From the NCBI RefSeq assembly GCF_000293785.1, contig NZ_AKZI01000036.1:1-64000 (forward strand): DNA of 64,000 bases, given 5' to 3'. Position 1 is the stretch's first letter. Each line of letters starts with the position of its first letter. The stretch comes from Rhodovulum sp. PH10 (GTDB lineage: Bacteria; Pseudomonadota; Alphaproteobacteria; Rhizobiales; Xanthobacteraceae). This document shows positions 28,442 to 39,941 of the stretch, piece after piece. Under the pieces are notes generated by a model. It was not told the DNA's origin and made no database searches. It saw only the letters and a list, made by a program, of their open reading frames with translations. A program made the position numbers and the translations under genes.

Positions 28442-29845
28442 TCACACCAGCATCATCACCGGGTTCTCGAGGAAGCTCTTCACGGCGCCCAACAGCTCGG
28501 CGCCGAGCGCGCCGTCGACGGCACGGTGGTCGGTCGAGAGCGTCAGCTTCATCTGGGTGGCGATCTCGATCGCGTTGCCCTTGACGACCGGCACCCGGTT
28601 CGCGGTGCCGACCGCGAGGATGGTCGCGTGCGGCGGGTTGATCACCGCGGCGAACTCGTCGATCCCGAACATGCCGAGATTGGAGACCGCGGTCGAGCCG
28701 CCCTGATACTCCTCCGGCTTCAGCCGGCGAGCCCGCGCACGCACGGCAAAGTCCTTCATCTCGGCGGAGAGCACCGACAGGGGCTTGGTGTCGACGTTGC
28801 GAACCACCGGGGTGATCAGGCCGCCGGGGATCGCCACCGCCACCGCGACGTCGCACACCTTGTGCTTCAGCATGCCGCCTTCGGTCCAGGTGACGTTCGC
28901 CTCCGGCACCTTCTTCAGGCCCATCGCGAGCGCCTTGATGACGAAGTCGTTGACCGAGACCTTCCAGGCCGGCTTGCCGTTCTCGCCCTTGGGCGCGGCG
29001 GCATTCACCGCCTCGCGCGCGGCCAGAAGGCCGTCGATCGTGCAGGTGACGGTGAGATAGAAATGCGGGATGGTCTGCTTCGCCTGCACCAGGCGCTGGG
29101 CGATCACCCGCCGCATCTGGTCGTGCGGCACCACGTCGTAGGAGCCCTCGGCATAGAGCGCCTTGACGGCCTCGTCGGAGGGGGTGAGCACCGGTTGCGG
29201 GGTCGCCGGAAGCGCCCCAACGCTCGCGCCGGCCGACGCAGCCCCCGCACCCCCGGCCGCCTGCGGGCGAAGGCCCTTGCCGTCCTTGGCGGCGGCGACG
29301 TCGCGGGCGACCACCCGGCCGTGCGGGCCGCTGCCCTCGATGCGGCCGAGCTCGATGCCGGCCTCCTTGGCGAGCCGGCGGGCGAGCGGCGAGGCAAAGA
29401 CGCGGGCGCCGTCCGCCGAATGGCCATTGGCCGTCTCGGCCGCCGGTGCGGATGCGCCCTGCCCCTTTGCCGGCTCGGCCTTTGCCGGCGCCGCCGCGGG
29501 CTTCGCCGCCTCTTTCGGCGCCTCGGCCTTCGGTTCGGCCTTGGCCGGAGCAGCGGCGGGCGGCGCCGAGCCGGCCTGCTCGGCGACCTGGGTCACCACC
29601 TCGCCTTCCACCGCCAACACCGCGATCGGAGCGTTGACGGCGACGTCGGCACTGCCTTCGGGAACGAGGATCTTCGCCAGCGTCCCCTCGTCGACCGCCT
29701 CGTACTCCATCGTCGCCTTGTCGGTCTCGATCTCGGCGATGATGTCGCCGGACTTGACCGCGTCGCCCTCCTTCTTCAGCCACTTGGCGAGGTTGCCCTT
29801 CTCCATGGTGGGCGAGAGCGCCGGCATGAGAATGTTGATCGGCAT
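28442..29845 (-). CDS. pdhC: Dihydrolipoamide acetyltransferase (PDH E2)
   Basis: 467 residues. N-terminal lipoyl domain with Lys43 in [12 protein letters not shown], an Ala/Pro/Lys-rich linker (about 85-145), a peripheral-subunit-binding domain ([20 protein letters not shown]), a second Ala-rich linker and the acetyltransferase core ending [16 protein letters not shown] (catalytic His440, Asp444). It transfers acetyl groups from E1 to CoA and forms the complex core. A single lipoyl domain is typical of Alphaproteobacteria. It lies 92 bp after pdhB. Confidence 0.97.
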   Translation of the reverse strand: MPINILMPALSPTMEKGNLAKWLKKEGDAVKSGDIIAEIETDKATMEYEAVDEGTLAKILVPEGSADVAVNAPIAVLAVEGEVVTQVAEQAGSAPPAAAPAKAEPKAEAPKEAAKPAAAPAKAEPAKGQGASAPAAETANGHSADGARVFASPLARRLAKEAGIELGRIEGSGPHGRVVARDVAAAKDGKGLRPQAAGGAGAASAGASVGALPATPQPVLTPSDEAVKALYAEGSYDVVPHDQMRRVIAQRLVQAKQTIPHFYLTVTCTIDGLLAAREAVNAAAPKGENGKPAWKVSVNDFVIKALAMGLKKVPEANVTWTEGGMLKHKVCDVAVAVAIPGGLITPVVRNVDTKPLSVLSAEMKDFAVRARARRLKPEEYQGGSTAVSNLGMFGIDEFAAVINPPHATILAVGTANRVPVVKGNAIEIATQMKLTLSTDHRAVDGALGAELLGAVKSFLENPVMMLV

Positions 29846-29937
29846 GAGGACGGCCTTTTGAGTTGGGCGCGGCGGTTCGTTCGCGCCGGTCATGCAGCGT
29901 CGGCCGCCGGGCGGCCTCCGGGGATCCTGTGTTGCGC

Positions 29938-31362
29938 CTACCGGTAGGCGACCGCGCGCGCCGCCTCGACCACCTCGTCCGCCGACGGCAGCGCGAGCTT
30001 TTCGAGATTGGCGGCGTAGGGCATCGGCACGTCCTTGCCGGAGACGCGGGCGACCGGCGCATCGAGCCAATCGAAGGCGTGCTCCATGATCCGCGCGGAA
30101 ATTTCCGCACCGACGCCGGACTGCGGCCAGCACTCCTCGACCACCACGCAGCGGCCGGTCTTCTTGACCGACGCGACGATCGTCTCGGTGTCCATCGGGC
30201 GGATGGTGCGCAGGTCGATCACCTCGGCCTCGATGCCCTGCTCCGCCAGCTTCTCGGCGGCGGCCAGCGCATAGGTCATGCCCATCGACCAGGCGACCAG
30301 CGTGACGTCCTTGCCGGCCCGTGCGATCCGCGCCTTGCCGATCGGCACCAGCCAGTCGTCGACCTTCGGGACCGGGAAGGAGTGGCCGTAGAGAATCTCG
30401 TTCTCGAGGAAGATCACCGGGTTCGGGTTGCGGATCGCCGATTTCAGAAGGCCCTTGGCGTCCGCCGCCGTGAAGGGGGCGACCACGATCAGGCCCGGCA
30501 CGTGCGAGTACCAGGCGGTGTAGTCCTGGCTGTGCTGGGCGGCGACGCGGGCGGCCGGGCCGTTCGGTCCGCGGAAGACGATCGAGCACCCCATCTGCCC
30601 GCCCGACATGTAGAGCGTCTTGGCGGCCGAGTTGATGATCTGATCGATCGCCTGCATGGCGAAGTTGAACGTCATGAACTCGACGATCGGCTTCAGCCCG
30701 GCGAGCGCCGCGCCGACGCCGAGGCCGGTGAAGCCGTGCTCGGTGATCGGCGTGTCGACCACCCGGTCGGCGCCGAACTCCTGCAGCATGCCCTGGGAGA
30801 CCTTGTAGGCGCCCTGATACTCGGCGACCTCCTCGCCCATGATGAAGACGTCGCCGTCGCGGCGCATCTCCTCGGCCATCGCGTCGCGCAACGCTTCGCG
30901 CACCGTGATGGTGACCATCTCGACGTCGGCCGGCAGCTCCTGCTCGGGGGCGACCTGCGCGGCGGCGGGCGCCTCGTCGTCGTCGCCGAGCTCGGGGATG
31001 TAGGACGGCTTCTTCGCCGACGGCGGCACCTTGGTCGTCTCCGGCGCGGCGGCGGGCGGTGCCGATTGCGCCGCCTTCTGCTGCTCGGCGGGGGCGACGT
31101 CGGCGGCGCTGGCGTCCTCGCCCTCGGCGAGGATCACCGCGATCGGCGTGTTGACGGCGACGTCGTTGGTGCCGGCCGGCACCAGGATCTTGCCGAGCGT
31201 GCCTTCGTCGACCGCCTCCACCTCCATGGTGGCCTTGTCGGTCTCGATCTCGGCGATGACGTCGCCCGCCTTGACGGTGTCACCCTCCTGCTTGACCCAC
31301 TTGGCGAGGTTTCCCTTCTCCATGGTGGGGGAGAGAGCCGGCATCAGCACCTGGGTTGGCAT
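29938..31362 (-). CDS. pdhB: Pyruvate dehydrogenase E1 beta with N-terminal lipoyl domain
   Basis: 474 residues. Residues 1-80 are a lipoyl domain (Lys43 in [12 protein letters not shown]), an Ala/Pro linker follows, and from ~145 the transketolase-like E1 beta ([36 protein letters not shown], and [20 protein letters not shown]). A lipoyl domain on E1 beta, nearly identical over its first 25 residues to that of pdhC, is a hallmark of alphaproteobacterial PDH. It pairs with the alpha subunit encoded 57 bp upstream. Confidence 0.97.
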   Translation of the reverse strand: MPTQVLMPALSPTMEKGNLAKWVKQEGDTVKAGDVIAEIETDKATMEVEAVDEGTLGKILVPAGTNDVAVNTPIAVILAEGEDASAADVAPAEQQKAAQSAPPAAAPETTKVPPSAKKPSYIPELGDDDEAPAAAQVAPEQELPADVEMVTITVREALRDAMAEEMRRDGDVFIMGEEVAEYQGAYKVSQGMLQEFGADRVVDTPITEHGFTGLGVGAALAGLKPIVEFMTFNFAMQAIDQIINSAAKTLYMSGGQMGCSIVFRGPNGPAARVAAQHSQDYTAWYSHVPGLIVVAPFTAADAKGLLKSAIRNPNPVIFLENEILYGHSFPVPKVDDWLVPIGKARIARAGKDVTLVAWSMGMTYALAAAEKLAEQGIEAEVIDLRTIRPMDTETIVASVKKTGRCVVVEECWPQSGVGAEISARIMEHAFDWLDAPVARVSGKDVPMPYAANLEKLALPSADEVVEAARAVAYR

Positions 31363-31419
31363 GGGAATCTGGGCCTCTTCGTCCGCTCGAGGGTCGCGCG
31401 TGTAAAGCTTCGAAAAAGC

Positions 31420-32484
31420 TCAGCGCAGGATGTCGGTGTAGAGCTCGGAGGCGTCCGGCTCCGGATCGTAGGTCGCGAACTCGGCGGCCTCGTTGACGAC
31501 CTTGCGGACGTCGGCGTCGCGCTTCTTCAGCTCGTCCTCGCTCGCCCAGCCGTTCTTCAGGATGCGGGCGCGGGACTGCTCGATCGGGTCGCTCTCGACG
31601 CGGATCTTCTCGACCTCCTCGCGGGTGCGATATTTGGCCGGATCCGACATCGAGTGGCCGCGATAGCGGTAGGTCTTCATCTCGAGGATGTAGGGCCCCT
31701 GCCCGCTGCGGCACCATTCGAGGGTGCGCTCGCCGGCCGCCTTGACCGCGCGGACGTCCATGCCGTCGACCAGCTCGCCCGGAATGTTGAACGAGGCGCC
31801 GCGCTTGGAGAGGTCCGGCTGCGCCGAGGAGCGCGCCAGCGAGGTGCCCATGGCGTAGCGGTTGTTCTCGACGATGTAGACGACCGGCAGCTTCCACAGC
31901 GCCGCCATGTTGAAGCTTTCGTAGACCTGCCCCTGATTGGCGGCGCCGTCGCCGAAATAGGTCAGGCTGACATGGTCGGTCTTGCGGTACTTGTTGGCGA
32001 AGGCGAGCCCGGTGCCGAGCGATACCTGCGCGCCGACGATGCCGTGGCCGCCGAAGAAGCTCTTCTCGCGGCTGAACATGTGCATCGAGCCGCCCTTGCC
32101 CTTGGAGTAGCCGCCGCGGCGCCCGGTCAGCTCGGCCATCACGCCGCGCGGATCCATTCCGGTCGCCAGCATGTGGCCGTGATCGCGATAGCCGGTGATC
32201 ACCTCGTCGCCCGGCTTCATCGCCATCTGCATGCCGACCACCACGGCCTCCTGGCCGATATAGAGGTGGCAGAAGCCGCCGATCAGCCCCATGCCGTAGA
32301 GCTGGCCCGCCTTCTCCTCGAAGCGGCGGATCAGCAGCATGTCGTGGAAGGCCTTCAGCTCCGCGTCCTTGCCGAGCTCCGGCACCGGGCCTGCGTCGAT
32401 CGGGAGGATCGAATGGTGCTCGCTCGCCGGCGGATCGGTGCGGGCACGGTCCGGCGCATCGGCGACTTTCTTGTGGGAAGCCAT
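31420..32484 (-). CDS. pdhA: Pyruvate dehydrogenase E1 alpha
   Basis: 354 residues. TPP-binding motif GDGAANQGQVYESFNMAALW, HLYIGQEAVVVGM, GYRDHGHMLATGMDP, and the phosphorylation-loop region TYRYRGHSMSDPAKYR. It decarboxylates pyruvate together with PdhB. The start is ambiguous: adjacent ATGs at 32487 and 32484 follow GAGGTG, with 32484 better spaced, and an in-frame ATG at 32538 also has a purine leader and would add 18 residues. First of the pdh genes, following the ftsB-like gene. Confidence 0.95.
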   Translation of the reverse strand: MASHKKVADAPDRARTDPPASEHHSILPIDAGPVPELGKDAELKAFHDMLLIRRFEEKAGQLYGMGLIGGFCHLYIGQEAVVVGMQMAMKPGDEVITGYRDHGHMLATGMDPRGVMAELTGRRGGYSKGKGGSMHMFSREKSFFGGHGIVGAQVSLGTGLAFANKYRKTDHVSLTYFGDGAANQGQVYESFNMAALWKLPVVYIVENNRYAMGTSLARSSAQPDLSKRGASFNIPGELVDGMDVRAVKAAGERTLEWCRSGQGPYILEMKTYRYRGHSMSDPAKYRTREEVEKIRVESDPIEQSRARILKNGWASEDELKKRDADVRKVVNEAAEFATYDPEPDASELYTDILR

Positions 32485-32657
32485 CATCACCTCGGGCTTG
32501 GCAGCGGATGGATCAGCCTCGCGTCTCCGTCTCCCCATAGCCGAATTCCCTCGACTACGAAAGAACCCGTACAGGAAGCGGGCAGAAGCGATTTTCTCAT
32601 TACTGTCGGAAACTTGCGGGGGTGTTCCGGCGCTGCCGCATGGCGGGTCTGCACCGA

Positions 32658-32975
32658 TTAGCGCGCCGGCTCCAGGAGCACAACATCGCGGCGGTCGACA
32701 TAGTTCAAAAGCTCGCGCGCCCGCTCGTCGAGCAGGTCGGGGTCGAGCTTGTCGGACTTGAGGAGCGACACGCGGCGCTGCCAGTGCTCGCGCTCGGCCT
32801 TGGCGGCGGCGAGCTGGTCGGTCAGCTCGGTCATCTCGCGCTCCAGGCGCTTGCGCGCCTCGATGCCGTGATTGCCGGAATAGGCGTTCACCCCGAAATA
32901 GCCGATCGCCAGCGCTGCCAGGAGATGCAGGCAGAGCGCCGTGACGATCGAGCGGAGACGGGGGCGAGAGACCAT
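32658..32975 (-). CDS. FtsB/DivIC-like septum formation initiator protein
   Basis: 105 residues. A short basic cytoplasmic start (MVSRPRLR), one membrane helix (about 9-30), then a coiled coil (EARKRLEREMTELTDQLAAA) and the family C-terminal DPDLLDERARELLNYV. FtsB-type bitopic proteins recruit and activate the divisome FtsWI complex. The position between eno and pdhA is conserved in Alphaproteobacteria, matching E. coli, where ftsB also follows eno. Confidence 0.88.
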   Translation of the reverse strand: MVSRPRLRSIVTALCLHLLAALAIGYFGVNAYSGNHGIEARKRLEREMTELTDQLAAAKAEREHWQRRVSLLKSDKLDPDLLDERARELLNYVDRRDVVLLEPAR

Positions 32976-33280
32976 GCAGCCATAGGGCGCCGGTCCCGTT
33001 AAAGCCGCTTTAACAGTGCGATATCGGCCGTTCGCGGCGCCGCGAAGTTTTGTGGCGTGGCGTTCGGGCAGCACCCGGCGGGGCGAATTCGCCGGGCTTC
33101 GGACGGTCCGACCCGATCGAATTACCGCCGTGTCGTGCACGGCCGGCTTTCCCGTGCCGCACAGGCGACCCGGCTGCAGCCGCACGATCGGCGAGCGGGC
33201 CGTGGCCCGCTCACCCGTGTCGATTTTTTTACGTGCCCGCGAGCGTTCCGGCCGAAGCCGGGCGCGCGAAGCCGGACGAC

Positions 33281-34603
<1,323 letters not shown>

Positions 34604-34699
34604 TTAACAGGCCGTGCCGGACGGGCCAAGACCACAGGCGGCTCCGGTCGATCGATTCGAGGGGGCCATCATCGCCCGCGCTTGCGACCGGAGTTCGTC

Positions 34700-35173
34700 A
34701 TGCCGAGAAAAGTCACGCCGAGAAAAAACGAAACGCTGCAACTCGGCCACGCCGTCGCGATCCCGGCCTCGCCCGAGGAGGCGACGCTCGACCGGGTGCC
34801 GAACCCGCACCTCGACACGCCCTATGTCGCCCGCTTCACCTTTCCCGAGTTCACCTCGCTGTGCCCGGTGACCGGCCAGCCGGATTTCGCGACGCTCGTC
34901 ATCGACTACGTGCCGAAGGCGTATCTCGTCGAGTCGAAGTCGTTGAAGCTCTACTTGAACAGTTTCCGCAATCACGGTGCATTCCATGAGGATTGTACCG
35001 TCGGGATCGGCAAGCGGCTGGGCGCCCTGCTGAAGCCGCACTGGCTGCGGATCGGCGGCTACTTCTACCCCCGCGGCGGCATGCCGATCGACGTGTTCTT
35101 CCAGGTGGGCCGCCTGCCCGCCGGCGTCTGGGTGCCCGACCAGGGCGTGCCGACCTATCGCGGCCGCGGCTGA
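34700..35173 (+). CDS. queF: NADPH-dependent preQ0 reductase QueF
   Basis: 157-residue single-domain (type I) QueF, which reduces preQ0 to preQ1 for queuosine tRNA modification. The motif [14 protein letters not shown] has nucleophile Cys55 and Asp62, and [20 protein letters not shown] binds substrate and NADPH. It stands alone on the plus strand, divergent from eno. Its stop codon overlaps the first unit of a 15-bp repeat array. Confidence 0.95.
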   Translation: MPRKVTPRKNETLQLGHAVAIPASPEEATLDRVPNPHLDTPYVARFTFPEFTSLCPVTGQPDFATLVIDYVPKAYLVESKSLKLYLNSFRNHGAFHEDCTVGIGKRLGALLKPHWLRIGGYFYPRGGMPIDVFFQVGRLPAGVWVPDQGVPTYRGRG

Positions 35174-35230
35174 GGGACTCGTCCCGAGGGGACTCGTCCC
35201 GAGGGGACCAGTCCCGAGGGGACCAGTCCC
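35171..35230. repeat. 15-bp tandem repeat array B (GGAC-NN-GTCC core)
   Basis: Four units with exact 15-bp spacing: TGAGGGACTCGTCCC (includes the queF stop), GAGGGGACTCGTCCC, then two identical GAGGGGACCAGTCCC. Every unit holds GGGAC-NN-GTCCC, a self-complementary hairpin. The array separates convergent queF and thiE. It shares period and core with arrays at 26194 and 40751. Confidence 0.9.
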
Positions 35231-35237
35231 CCCTGTT

Positions 35238-35948
35238 TCAGCGAGACGGGAGGAGGACGGCTCGTTCCTTCCTCTCGCCGCCCGGTCGGTGGGTCTCGAT
35301 GGCGTCCAGCAGCCGCCGCACCTCGGCCGCCGGATTGTTGGCCCGCATCACGCCGCCCATCACCGCGACGCCGGCGGCGCCGGCCGCCAGAAGCGACGGG
35401 ATCGTCTCGGCGGTGACGCCGCCGATCGCCACCACCGGCACCGCCGAGGCGCGCACGATCGCCGAAACGCCTGCTGGTCCGAGCGCCGGTCCGTAACCGG
35501 GCTTGCTGGCGGTCGCAAAGGCCGGGCCGGCGATCGCGTAGTCGACCAGCCGCGGATCGAGCCGCGCCGCCTCGGCCGGCGAATGGACGGATACTCCCAC
35601 CGGCAGTCGGGGGGCCTCGCCCTGCCCGGCTCCCAAAATGTCGCGCGCCACTCGTGGCTCGCCGGTCGCCGGGAGATGGACGCCGACGCCACAGCGGGCC
35701 GCGAGCGCCGGGTCGCCGTGCAGCGACAGGACGCCCTGGACTTGCTCCACCCTCGGGCGGAGCTCGGCGATCAGCGCGGCCTGCTCGGCCTCGCCGAGAT
35801 CCTTCTCCCGCAGCGACACCCAGCGGCAGCCGGCCGCGAGCGCCGCCGCGACCACCTCGGCGAGAGGCCGTGCGGCCTGCCGCCGGTCGGTGACCAGCAG
35901 CAGCGGCGGATGGGGAAGCCTCTTCTCGTTCAAGCCCGTTGCGGACAT
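35238..35948 (-). CDS. Thiamine phosphate synthase family protein (ThiE/TenI)
   Basis: 236-residue TIM barrel. LLLVTDRRQAARPL, GCRWVSLREKDL, IAGPAFATASKPGYGPALG and VPVVAIGGVTAETI match the ThiE/TenI superfamily. ThiE hallmarks are altered: the INDR-type pyrophosphate motif reads LSLHGD, and HLGQxD reads HLPATGE, which is closer to TenI (thiazole tautomerase). Either way it acts in thiazole/thiamine assembly. It follows thiG on the same strand after 307 bp of repeat-bearing DNA, so cotranscription is uncertain. Confidence 0.8.
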   Translation of the reverse strand: MSATGLNEKRLPHPPLLLVTDRRQAARPLAEVVAAALAAGCRWVSLREKDLGEAEQAALIAELRPRVEQVQGVLSLHGDPALAARCGVGVHLPATGEPRVARDILGAGQGEAPRLPVGVSVHSPAEAARLDPRLVDYAIAGPAFATASKPGYGPALGPAGVSAIVRASAVPVVAIGGVTAETIPSLLAAGAAGVAVMGGVMRANNPAAEVRRLLDAIETHRPGGERKERAVLLPSR

Positions 35949-36255
35949 CGGTCGGCTCGCGGCGATGGTGGAACCGAAACGGTCGAATTCGTCACGTCCG
36001 CCGTCCCCGCCAGAAGGATGGTGAAAAACACTCCTGGTCGTTCCGGAAGCCGCGAAGCGGCTGTCCGGAACCCATGACCCCGGTCGAATTCATGTGGATG
36101 GACCGGCTCCGGACCGACCGGAGATCGATTCTCGACATCCTGCGGAAAACGGGAACCCAGAAGAAGGCGGCCCAAAGAGCCGGGTTCCCGCCTGCGCGGG
36201 AACGAGCGGAGTGCGGGGCCGGCCTTCGATCGTCCTCGGGCGCGGCCCCCTGCCC
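35949..36255. other. thiG-thiE gap with palindromic repeat
   Basis: No credible gene. The main feature is the nested inverted repeat at 36150-36203 (listed separately). A TTCCGGAAGCCGCGAAGCGG segment near 36039 and its partner GCTGTCCGGAA form another hairpin. Confidence 0.5.
36150..36203. repeat. Palindromic repeat of GTTCCCGC/ACCCAG type
   Basis: GTTCCCGC-CTGC-GCGGGAAC (36184-36203) is a perfect 8-bp stem. The 5' arm CGGGAACCC-AG (36150-36160) can pair alternatively with GGGTTCCCG. The same architecture (GTCCCCGC-GAAA-GCGGGGAC then CCAG) occurs at 61530-61553. This is a dispersed intergenic element type widespread in Alphaproteobacteria. Confidence 0.7.
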
Positions 36256-37059
36256 TCACGACCCCACGAGGCCGAGCTGCGGGCTCGACGGCTCGGCGAA
36301 CCGGCGGCGCGGGATTCGCCCCGCCCGGAAAGCGAAGCGGCCGGCCTCGACGCCCGCCCGCATCGCCTTCGCCATCTTCACCGGGTCGTTCGACTTCGAC
36401 ACCGCCGAGGCGACCAGCACGGCGGCGCAGCCGAGCTCCATCGCCAGCGTCGCGTCGGAGGCGGTGCCGATCCCGGCGTCGAGCACCACCGGGACGGTCG
36501 AGCGCGCGCAGATCGTCTCGATCATGTGCGGGTTGGAGATGCCGAGCCCGGAGCCGATCGGCGCGCCGAGCGGCATCACCGCCGCCGCCCCGGCGTCCGC
36601 GAGCTTTTTGCAGCTCACCGGGTCGTCGTTGCAGTAGGGCAGCACGACGAACCCCTTCCCCACCAAAATCTCGGTCGCCTTCAGGGTCTCGTCGATGTCG
36701 GGATAGAGCAGCTCGCGGTCGCCGATCACCTCGAGCTTCACCCAGTCGGTGGCGAGCGCTTCGCGGGCGAGCTCGGCGGTCAGCACCGCGTCGCGCGCGG
36801 TCTGGCAGCCGGCGGTGTTCGGCAAAATGTGGGCGGTGTCGCCGATCAGGTCGACCAAGCTCTCGTCGCCCGCGAGGCTGATGCGGCGGATCGCGGCGGT
36901 CACCATCGCGGTGCCGCTCGCGGCGATCGCGTCCAGCATCACCTGCCGGTTCGGATAGTTCGAGGTGCCGAGAAACAACCGCGAGCGAAATGTGCGGCCG
37001 GCGATCTCCAGCGCGTCGGTGTCGGTCGTGTCGGTGGTTTCGATGGTCGTGGTGGTCAT
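36256..37059 (-). CDS. thiG: Thiazole synthase
   Basis: 267-residue TIM barrel that builds the thiazole phosphate ring from deoxyxylulose-5-phosphate, dehydroglycine and ThiS-thiocarboxylate. Schiff-base Lys108 in [10 protein letters not shown], plus [40 protein letters not shown] and [10 protein letters not shown]. The N terminus has an unusual Thr/Asp-rich leader ([16 protein letters not shown]) not needed for the fold. It lies 5 bp after thiS. Confidence 0.96.
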   Translation of the reverse strand: MTTTTIETTDTTDTDALEIAGRTFRSRLFLGTSNYPNRQVMLDAIAASGTAMVTAAIRRISLAGDESLVDLIGDTAHILPNTAGCQTARDAVLTAELAREALATDWVKLEVIGDRELLYPDIDETLKATEILVGKGFVVLPYCNDDPVSCKKLADAGAAAVMPLGAPIGSGLGISNPHMIETICARSTVPVVLDAGIGTASDATLAMELGCAAVLVASAVSKSNDPVKMAKAMRAGVEAGRFAFRAGRIPRRRFAEPSSPQLGLVGS

Positions 37060-37064
37060 TCGTG

Positions 37065-37289
37065 TCAGCCTCCGGGCCGGGCCCGTACGATCTCGACCGC
37101 GTCGCCGGCGGCGAGCGGTGTGTCGGCCCAGGCGGCGCGTGGCACCACCCGGCCGTTGAGGGCGACCGCGACGCCTCGAGCGTCGGGATCGATCCCCTTG
37201 ATGGACAGGAGCGTGGTCAGCGTGCCGGCGGCCACGAAAGGCTCGGCGGCGCCGTTGACCGTGATGGTCGCGACGGACGCGTCCGTCAT
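37065..37289 (-). CDS. thiS: Sulfur carrier protein ThiS
   Basis: 74-residue ubiquitin-like protein ending in the required Gly-Gly (RARPGG). The C-terminal glycine is adenylated and thiocarboxylated to deliver sulfur to Thi[21 protein letters not shown] and GDAVEIVRA are family-typical. It is flanked by thiO (30 bp upstream) and thiG (5 bp downstream). Confidence 0.93.
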   Translation of the reverse strand: MTDASVATITVNGAAEPFVAAGTLTTLLSIKGIDPDARGVAVALNGRVVPRAAWADTPLAAGDAVEIVRARPGG

Positions 37290-37319
37290 GGCGGCCCTCC
37301 TCGACGGGTTCGGAAAAGA

Positions 37320-38498
37320 TCAGTGCGCGCGGGCGGTCGCGAAACGCTCCATGCCGAACGGCGCGATCTCCGGATCGACCACGCCGTCGATCACCAGCCG
37401 GGCGATCGAGTCGGCCGTCACCGGCGCGAGCAGAATGCCGTTGCGGTGGTGGCCGGTCGCGTAGACGAGCCCGTCCACCGCCGCCGGCCCGAGCACCGGC
37501 GCGTCGTCGCGGCAGCCCGGCCGATGGCCGACCATGAACTCGACGATCGGCAGCTCCTCGATGCCGGGCAGCGCCCGCCAGCCGTTCTGCAGCACCGACA
37601 TGATGCCGCCGGCGGTGAGCGTCGTGTCGAAGCCCTTCTCCTCGACCGTCGCGCCGACCAGCAGACGGCCGTCGCGCCGCGGCACCAGATAGCAGCCGGG
37701 CGCCCACACGACGTGGTGCAGCAGCGGCGCCGCCGGGTCCATCGCCAGCACGATCACCTGCCCCTTGATCGGCCGCACCGGCGGCCGCTGGGTCGGCGGC
37801 AAGCCCTCGATGGTGCGCGCCCAGGCGCCCGCCGCGAGCACCACCTTGCCGGCCGGGAGCACCGACCCGTCGGCGAGCCGCACGCCGGTGACGCGCTCGC
37901 CCTCGATCACCAGGCTCGCGACCGGCGTGTTCGGCCGGATCACCGCGCCCGCCCGCTCCGCCGCGACCCTGATCGCCGCGACCAGCTTGCGCGTCTCGAC
38001 CTGATGGTCCTCCGGGCTGAAGGCGGCGCCGATCATGCCCGGCGCGAGATGCGGCTCGCGCTTGCGGGCCTCCGCTCCGGACAGCCACTCGACCGGCAGG
38101 CCGAGCGATTGCTGGAAGGCGAGATGATGGCCGAGCGTCGCCCGGTCGTCGGCGGTCACCGCCATCACCATGGTGCCCTCGGTGCGCAGCTCGACCGAGT
38201 GGCCGGCGATGCTCTCGAGCTCGGCGGCGAACGACGGCCACAGCGACTGGGCGTAGCGGCCGAGCCGAACCAAAGCCTCCTCGCCGGGCTCGGCCTCGGC
38301 GCAGGCCGCCAGCATGCCGCCGGCAACGTGGCTCGCCCCGCGGGCGATCTCGCCTTGGTCGAGCACGGTGACCGCGACGCCGCGCTGGCGCAGCCGCCAG
38401 GCGACCCCGAGGCCGACGATGCCGGCGCCGATCACGACGACGTCGGGCGACGCCCCCGCAGAGTTGGAGGTGGAATCCGGACGTGAAAAAGCTGCCAT
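37320..38498 (-). CDS. thiO: Glycine oxidase ThiO
   Basis: 392-residue FAD-dependent D-amino-acid-oxidase-fold enzyme that makes dehydroglycine for thiazole synthesis. FAD motif [20 protein letters not shown], then [29 protein letters not shown] and the C-terminal [15 protein letters not shown]. The start at 38498 is fixed by AAGGGAG six bases upstream, which itself belongs to the TPP riboswitch. First gene of thiO-thiS-thiG. Confidence 0.95.
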   Translation of the reverse strand: MAAFSRPDSTSNSAGASPDVVVIGAGIVGLGVAWRLRQRGVAVTVLDQGEIARGASHVAGGMLAACAEAEPGEEALVRLGRYAQSLWPSFAAELESIAGHSVELRTEGTMVMAVTADDRATLGHHLAFQQSLGLPVEWLSGAEARKREPHLAPGMIGAAFSPEDHQVETRKLVAAIRVAAERAGAVIRPNTPVASLVIEGERVTGVRLADGSVLPAGKVVLAAGAWARTIEGLPPTQRPPVRPIKGQVIVLAMDPAAPLLHHVVWAPGCYLVPRRDGRLLVGATVEEKGFDTTLTAGGIMSVLQNGWRALPGIEELPIVEFMVGHRPGCRDDAPVLGPAAVDGLVYATGHHRNGILLAPVTADSIARLVIDGVVDPEIAPFGMERFATARAH

Positions 38499-38501
38499 CG
38501 G

Positions 38502-38577
38502 CGGCTCCCTTCGCTGGCATGACCCAGACAGGTTCGACGGGTGTGATCTCAGCCACGCACCATGCGTGGCACCCCAG
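38502..38577 (-). promoter_or_regulatory. TPP riboswitch (THI element) before thiO
   Basis: Read on the minus strand the segment shows the THI-box landmarks in order: GGGGTGCC, GGCTGAGATCACACCC, GAACCTG and ATGCCAGCGAAGGGAG. The terminal AAGGGAG is the Shine-Dalgarno sequence of thiO, so binding of thiamine pyrophosphate should hide it and block translation. thiC is absent from this window. Confidence 0.92.
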
Positions 38578-38680
38578 GCCGTGAGCCGATGATTGCCGAT
38601 TTGCCGGCGCGCCGCAAGCGCCGTTCGCCCCGTTCCGGCGGCGGCCGGCGGGCAGGCATGCGCCAAAAGTCGGTCGGGCG

Positions 38681-39886
38681 TCAGGCGCGGGCAGTCCGCC
38701 GCAGCGTCGCGGCGCACAGGACGCCGACCGCGACCAGCCCGGCGCCGGCCAGCGCCACCGCTCCGACCGTGCCGAGCCCGGCGATCCCGTAGCGATAGGC
38801 CACCGGGCCGACCGCCTGCCCCATGAAGAAGCAGAACGAGTGCAGCGCCATCGCCAGGCCCCGCGAGGCCGGGGCGAGCTCGGTCGCGTAGATCTGGACC
38901 ACGCCGTGCATCGAGTAGAAGCCGAAGCCGAGCACCATGAAGGCCACGACGTCGACCGGCCAGGAGAAGCCGATCGCCGTCACCATCAAGCCGGTCGCCA
39001 TGAACAGGCTGCCGCCCGCCATCATCGGCCGCTCGCCGACCAGGTTCAGCAGGCGCGATACCGAGCTCGAATAGACGATGCCGCCGACCGCGAAGGCGGC
39101 GATGACGATGCCGGCGATGGTGGCACTCGCCTCGCCGCGCATCGCCAGCAGCGCCGCGACATAGGGGAAGAAGCCGAACACGACGGCACCTTCCACGAAC
39201 ACCGTGAAAAAGCAGATCTTGGCCAGCGGGTTCTTCATTACCGCGCCGTAGCCGGCGAGGATGGTCGGCAGGTCGAACCGGCCGCGCCGCTCGACGAACA
39301 CGCCGCGAAAGCCGATCTCGACCGCGACGTACACCACGAAGGCGAAGCAGCCGATCACCGCAAAAATGCCGCGCCAGCCGACCAGATCGGCGATCACGCC
39401 GGCGAGCGGCGAGCCGAGCAGATTGCCGAGCATCGAGGCGGCCAGCATGTGCCCGAAGGCGATCTGCCGGCGCGACACCGGCACGAGATCACCGGCGATC
39501 GCCAGCGAGATCGGAAAGATGCCGCCCGACACCACGCCGGTCATGATGCGCGAGGCGAACAGCACGGAGAAATCGGGCGCGAGTGCGCCCATCAGCCCGG
39601 CGACCGCGGTCGTCACCAGCGAGACTTTCAGCACCAGCGACTTCCCCAGCGTGTCGGCAAAGCTGCCGAGCACCGGCTGGATCAGCGCATAGGGCAGCGT
39701 GTAGGCGGTCGACAGCAGCGCGACGGTGCGCACGTCGAGCGAGAACTCGCCGGCGATCTGCGGAACCACCGGGTCGATCGCCCGCATGAACAGGCTGGTG
39801 GCGAACAGCGCGAGCGCGCAGATGGCGAGCAGCCGCCGGTTCTCCGGGGGGTCGGAGGCCGCGGTCGACGATATCGGTTCGCTCAT
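38681..39886 (-). CDS. MFS transporter
   Basis: 401-residue, 12-helix major facilitator. [20 protein letters not shown] and [20 protein letters not shown] (motif A region), [40 protein letters not shown], and a second half with [20 protein letters not shown]. It resembles the arabinose-efflux/YbcL-like drug exporters. An in-frame GTG at 39898 would add four residues; ATG 39886 is preferred. Substrate unknown. It sits between the riboswitch and kdsA with no clear operon partner. Confidence 0.87.
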   Translation of the reverse strand: MSEPISSTAASDPPENRRLLAICALALFATSLFMRAIDPVVPQIAGEFSLDVRTVALLSTAYTLPYALIQPVLGSFADTLGKSLVLKVSLVTTAVAGLMGALAPDFSVLFASRIMTGVVSGGIFPISLAIAGDLVPVSRRQIAFGHMLAASMLGNLLGSPLAGVIADLVGWRGIFAVIGCFAFVVYVAVEIGFRGVFVERRGRFDLPTILAGYGAVMKNPLAKICFFTVFVEGAVVFGFFPYVAALLAMRGEASATIAGIVIAAFAVGGIVYSSSVSRLLNLVGERPMMAGGSLFMATGLMVTAIGFSWPVDVVAFMVLGFGFYSMHGVVQIYATELAPASRGLAMALHSFCFFMGQAVGPVAYRYGIAGLGTVGAVALAGAGLVAVGVLCAATLRRTARA

Positions 39887-39941
39887 GATGCTCGGCACCC
39901 GGACTCGAGGTGACGCGGCCCCTGGCGGGGTCTTCCGGTTC

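Noticed and set aside
26147-29947. 1266-codon plus-strand open frame opposite dodecin, lpdA and pdhC
   Set aside because: It is the antisense shadow of well-supported minus-strand genes. High GC removes stop codons in this frame; the translation is Arg/His/Asp-rich low complexity with no family motif.
33185-33235. Terminator near the eno 3' end (hairpin plus seven T)
   Set aside because: The GAGCGGGCC/GGCCCGCTC stem and T tract are in plus-strand order with an 11-base spacer, so they do not end the minus-strand eno transcript, and no plus-strand gene precedes them.
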